Both the position numbers and the translations under genes were made by a program. Shown in pieces: positions 61,635 through 64,000 of a stretch of 64,000 nucleotides of DNA. This DNA comes from Arthrobacter sp. Y-9 (GTDB lineage Bacteria; Actinomycetota; Actinomycetes; Actinomycetales; Micrococcaceae). The DNA lies in assembly GCF_029690065.1 (NCBI RefSeq), contig NZ_CP121463.1, positions 2,790,001 through 2,854,000 of the forward strand. Reading direction: 5' to 3'. Below the pieces are notes generated by a model that ran no database searches, was not told the DNA's origin, and worked only from the letters and a program-made list of their open reading frames with translations. The first letter of the stretch is position 1, and each line of letters opens with the position of its first letter.

Positions 61635-62672
61635 ATGAACACGTCCAGCAGCTCCCTCCCCGGCTCCTCCCCGTATCGCGTCGCCCTGGCCATGCCCGCG
61701 GCGACCGCCGGGCAGTTCTTCCCGGAGGACGTCCTGCGGAACCTCCCGCCGGAACTCTCCCTGGTCACCGAGACGCCCCTGACCGAGTACGGCTCCCCCG
61801 AGGCGCTCGAGGTCCTGGGCCAGGTCGACGCCCTCTTCACCTGCTGGGGCACCGCCTGGATCGACGCCGCCGTCCTGGACCGGGCCCCGCGGCTCCGCTC
61901 GATTCACCACGCGGCCGGCACGGTGAAGCCTCACCTCTCCCGGGAGTGCTGGGAACGGGGGATCCGGGTCACCTCCGCCGCGGACGAGAACGCCATCCCC
62001 GTCGCGGAGTACACCGTGGCCATGATCCTGCTGGCCAACAAGAAGGCCTTCCGGCTCAGCGGCCTGCTGCACCGCGAGCGCGCGGGGCTGGATCCCCTCA
62101 CCCTGTTCCCGGACATCGGCAATCACCGCCGGAGGGTGGGCATCATCGGGGCGTCCCGGATCGGACGGCACGTGCTGCGTCTCCTGAAGCCGTACTCGCT
62201 GGAACTCTGCGTCGCGGACCCTTACCTGAGCGCCACGGAGGCGGAGTCCCTCGGGGCGACACTGCTCCCGCTGGACGAACTCGTCGCCACGAGCGACGTG
62301 GTCTCCCTCCACGCGCCGTCCCTGCCCAGCACGGCCGGGATGATCAGCCGGGAGCTGCTGGGAACCCTCAGGCCCGGGGCCACCTTCATCAACACCGCGC
62401 GGGGTGAACTCGTGGACCAGGAGGCGCTGATCGAACGCCTGGCCCTCGGCGACATCGACGCGATCCTGGACGTCACCACCCCGTGGGTGCTCCCGGAGGA
62501 CTCACCGCTCTACACCCTGCCGAACGTCGTCCTCACCCCGCACATCGCCGGCTCCCTGGGCACCGAGCTGGAACGGCTCGCGGGAAGTGCGATCACGGAG
62601 GCCGCCCGCGCCGCCCGTGGTGAGCCCCTCCTCCACGAGGTGACGCTCGCCGAGCTGGACCGCATGGCCTGA
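61635..62672 (+). CDS. D-isomer-specific 2-hydroxyacid dehydrogenase
   Basis: The 345-residue NAD-dependent enzyme has a catalytic domain split around the Rossmann fold. The cofactor loop is VGIIGASRIGRHVL (about 169-182), and the catalytic arginine is in FINTARGELVDQEAL. The histidine is in VLTPHIAGSLG near residue 300. The acidic catalytic residue, usually in ALDVxxxEP, lies in a divergent stretch (AILDVTTPWVLPEDSPL). It probably reduces a 2-keto sugar acid or similar in the pathway fed by the DUF2264 protein. It follows the regulator by 68 bases with the shared operator in between. Confidence 0.9.
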   Translation: MNTSSSSLPGSSPYRVALAMPAATAGQFFPEDVLRNLPPELSLVTETPLTEYGSPEALEVLGQVDALFTCWGTAWIDAAVLDRAPRLRSIHHAAGTVKPHLSRECWERGIRVTSAADENAIPVAEYTVAMILLANKKAFRLSGLLHRERAGLDPLTLFPDIGNHRRRVGIIGASRIGRHVLRLLKPYSLELCVADPYLSATEAESLGATLLPLDELVATSDVVSLHAPSLPSTAGMISRELLGTLRPGATFINTARGELVDQEALIERLALGDIDAILDVTTPWVLPEDSPLYTLPNVVLTPHIAGSLGTELERLAGSAITEAARAARGEPLLHEVTLAELDRMA

Positions 62673-62699
62673 CCCGGCGTCGTCGTCCATCCTTCCGGC

Positions 62700-62762
62700 C
62701 GTTGCGTGCTCAGTTGTTGCGGGTCATGGCCGCCGGGACCCGCAACAACTGAGCACACAACG
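62700..62762. repeat. 24-bp palindromic repeat, copy 2
   Basis: The left arm 62701-62725 and right arm 62737-62761 are complementary with one mismatch, around an 11-base loop. The arms equal those at 51240-51300 except one base, while the loop differs. It lies 28 bases after the dehydrogenase stop, as a terminator would. Confidence 0.9.
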
Positions 62763-62838
62763 CGAGGAAGGCAGGGTCATCCCGAAGGCGCACCCGCATC
62801 TCCACCCGCGCTCCGAGGCGCGGCCCAGTCGCCGCCGT

Positions 62839-62844
62839 TAGGCT
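62839..62844 (+). promoter_or_regulatory. Leaderless -10 box of the ctpE-like gene
   Basis: TAGGCT occupies -12 to -7 relative to GTG 62851, and no ribosome-binding site is present. Confidence 0.62.
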
Positions 62845-62850
62845 GGCTTC

Positions 62851-64000
62851 GTGAGCACCGTGCAGACCCTCGATGACCGTCCCGGCGTGCCCCTGACAGG
62901 CCTGACACCGGATCAAGTGGCCGAACGCGTCGCGGCGGGCGCCGTCAACCGGACCGAGGACTCCACCGGGCGCAGCACCTGGCAGATCGTCCGCGCCAAC
63001 GTCTTCACCCGCATCAACGCGATCTTCGCGGTCCTGGCCGCGATCGTGGTGTCCACGGGGTACTTCATCGACGCGGCGTTCGGCCTCCTGATCATCGCGA
63101 ACAGCGTGGTCGGCATCATCCAGGAGATCCGGGCGAAACGCACCCTGGACCGGCTCGCGATCGTCGGGCAGGCGAAGCCCCGCGTCCGCCGGGACGGCAC
63201 CAGCCAGGACATCGCACCCGAGGACGTGGTCCGGGACGATCTCATCGAGCTCGGCCCCGGGGACCAGGTCATGGTGGACGGCGAGGTCCTCGAAGCGTCC
63301 GGCCTGGAGGTGGACGAGTCCCTGCTCACGGGCGAATCGGACGCCCTCGCCAAGGCTCCCGGGGACGAAGTCCTCTCCGGCAGCTTCGTCTCCTCCGGCA
63401 CCGGCCTGTACCGGGCCACGAAGGTCGGCTCGGAGGCCTACGCCGCGAAGCTCTCCGCGGAGGCCAGCAAGTTCACCCTGGTGAACTCGGAACTGCGCAA
63501 CGGCATCAACAAGATCCTCAAAGTCATCACCTGGCTCCTCATCCCCGCCGGCGTGCTCTCCATCTACAACCAGCTCTCCGGACATCAGGCCCTGTCCGAC
63601 GCCCTGCGGGGCATGGTCGCCGCCCTGGTGCCGATGGTCCCGGAAGGCCTGGTCCTCATGACCACCATCGCCTTCGCCGTCGGCGTCATCCGCCTCGGCC
63701 GCCGCCAGTGCCTCGTCAACGAACTGCCGGCCATCGAGGGCCTGGCGCGCGTGGACGTGGTCTGCGCGGACAAGACCGGAACCCTCACCGAGAACGCCAT
63801 GCGGCTGGGCTCTGTGGAGACCCCCGGCGACTTCTCAGCGGACGACGACGCCGGCGCCACCCCCGGCGCCGACGGAGCCGCCCGGCAGCTGGCCGCCTCA
63901 GCCCTGGCGGCGCTGGCGGCGAGCGACCCGCGGCCCAACGCCTCCATGGAAGCCATCCGCGAGGCCTACCCCACCGCACCGGCCTGGGAGGTCTCCGAGA
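62851..64000 (+). CDS. ctpE: Cation-transporting P-type ATPase, CtpE-like (5' part)
   Basis: The frame runs from GTG 62851 off the window end, giving 383 codons of a protein expected to be about 800. The actuator domain with [17 protein letters not shown], the membrane motif [19 protein letters not shown] and the phosphorylation motif [10 protein letters not shown] with D307 are present. The sequence follows Mycobacterium tuberculosis CtpE closely ([52 protein letters not shown]). CtpE is a calcium-uptake P-type ATPase. The nucleotide-binding domain is cut off. Confidence 0.93.
   Translation, partial: MSTVQTLDDRPGVPLTGLTPDQVAERVAAGAVNRTEDSTGRSTWQIVRANVFTRINAIFAVLAAIVVSTGYFIDAAFGLLIIANSVVGIIQEIRAKRTLDRLAIVGQAKPRVRRDGTSQDIAPEDVVRDDLIELGPGDQVMVDGEVLEASGLEVDESLLTGESDALAKAPGDEVLSGSFVSSGTGLYRATKVGSEAYAAKLSAEASKFTLVNSELRNGINKILKVITWLLIPAGVLSIYNQLSGHQALSDALRGMVAALVPMVPEGLVLMTTIAFAVGVIRLGRRQCLVNELPAIEGLARVDVVCADKTGTLTENAMRLGSVETPGDFSADDDAGATPGADGAARQLAASALAALAASDPRPNASMEAIREAYPTAPAWEVSE

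Overview
The window is high-GC, gene-dense chromosomal DNA from an actinobacterium, most likely Arthrobacter or a close relative in the Micrococcaceae. The supporting markers are mycothiol synthase, a GlnR-type orphan regulator, PspC-domain signalling proteins, a CtpE-type P-type ATPase very close to the mycobacterial protein, many GTG starts, and many genes with a -10 hexamer placed for leaderless transcription. I see no rRNA, phage, transposase or CRISPR. The sequence looks like ordinary chromosome with one secretion-linked accessory cassette and several palindromic repeat families.

Layout. 1-189: 3' end of an aminotransferase gene. 485-2379: an MFS exporter convergent with an AraC regulator. 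2478-5304: an M23 peptidase and a MacB-like ABC exporter. 5476-9935: a PspC-domain histidine kinase and LuxR-type regulator, divergent from three PspC/membrane-stress genes. 10114-13421: 6-phosphofructokinase, then a PadR-DHA2 exporter pair on the other strand. 13594-16378: YgfZ-type folate-binding protein, nitrobindin-like protein, a 37-residue membrane peptide and a membrane protein. 16538-22211: glnR, mshD, ppk1, a Nudix/phosphohistidine-phosphatase fusion and an EspG-like protein. 22362-24424: membrane protein plus YtrA-type GntR regulator behind a perfect palindrome. 24429-26070: thyA, folA and a small membrane protein. 26162-28244: WXG100 fusion protein, EspG-like protein and a two-helix membrane protein. 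28538-33498: asd, a class V aminotransferase, a DUF3060 lipoprotein, an AlkZ-like protein and a membrane protein. 33553-39572: murB with two MaoC-fold dehydratases, a small membrane protein, a CitE-like lyase, an aldo/keto reductase and a Na+/H+ antiporter. 39695-45304: a complete dipeptide/oligopeptide ABC importer with fused ATPases. 45759-47723: a DUF5107 protein bracketed by two copies of a 70-bp palindromic repeat. 47868-48075: tRNA-Met and tRNA-Thr. 48196-50819: LysM protein and DEAD-box helicase. 51343-54716: MOSC protein, GNAT protein and a KdpDE-like two-component system. 54929-58361: a YgiB-YgiC-permease operon. 58342-62672: DUF2264 protein, a DeoR/LacI hybrid regulator and a 2-hydroxyacid dehydrogenase. 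62851-64000: 5' part of a ctpE-like gene.

How the parts fit. Several linked groups read as units: cell-envelope stress sensing (PspC kinase and its divergent targets), folate/one-carbon metabolism (YgfZ, ThyA, FolA), nitrogen and redox control (GlnR, MshD), peptide import (dpp), and sugar-acid catabolism (DUF2264 protein, regulator, dehydrogenase). The most interesting unit is 26162-28244. A type VII-secretion-style WXG100 protein ends in a glycine-rich, partly hydrophobic domain, and it is followed by an EspG-like protein and a small membrane protein. This is the layout expected of a secreted membrane-active effector with chaperone and immunity partner. A paralogue of the EspG-like gene lies 5 kb upstream. 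The second theme is repeated palindromes: two identical-armed 24-bp palindromes 11 kb apart, two 70-bp repeats around the DUF5107 gene, and several single long hairpins in gene gaps.
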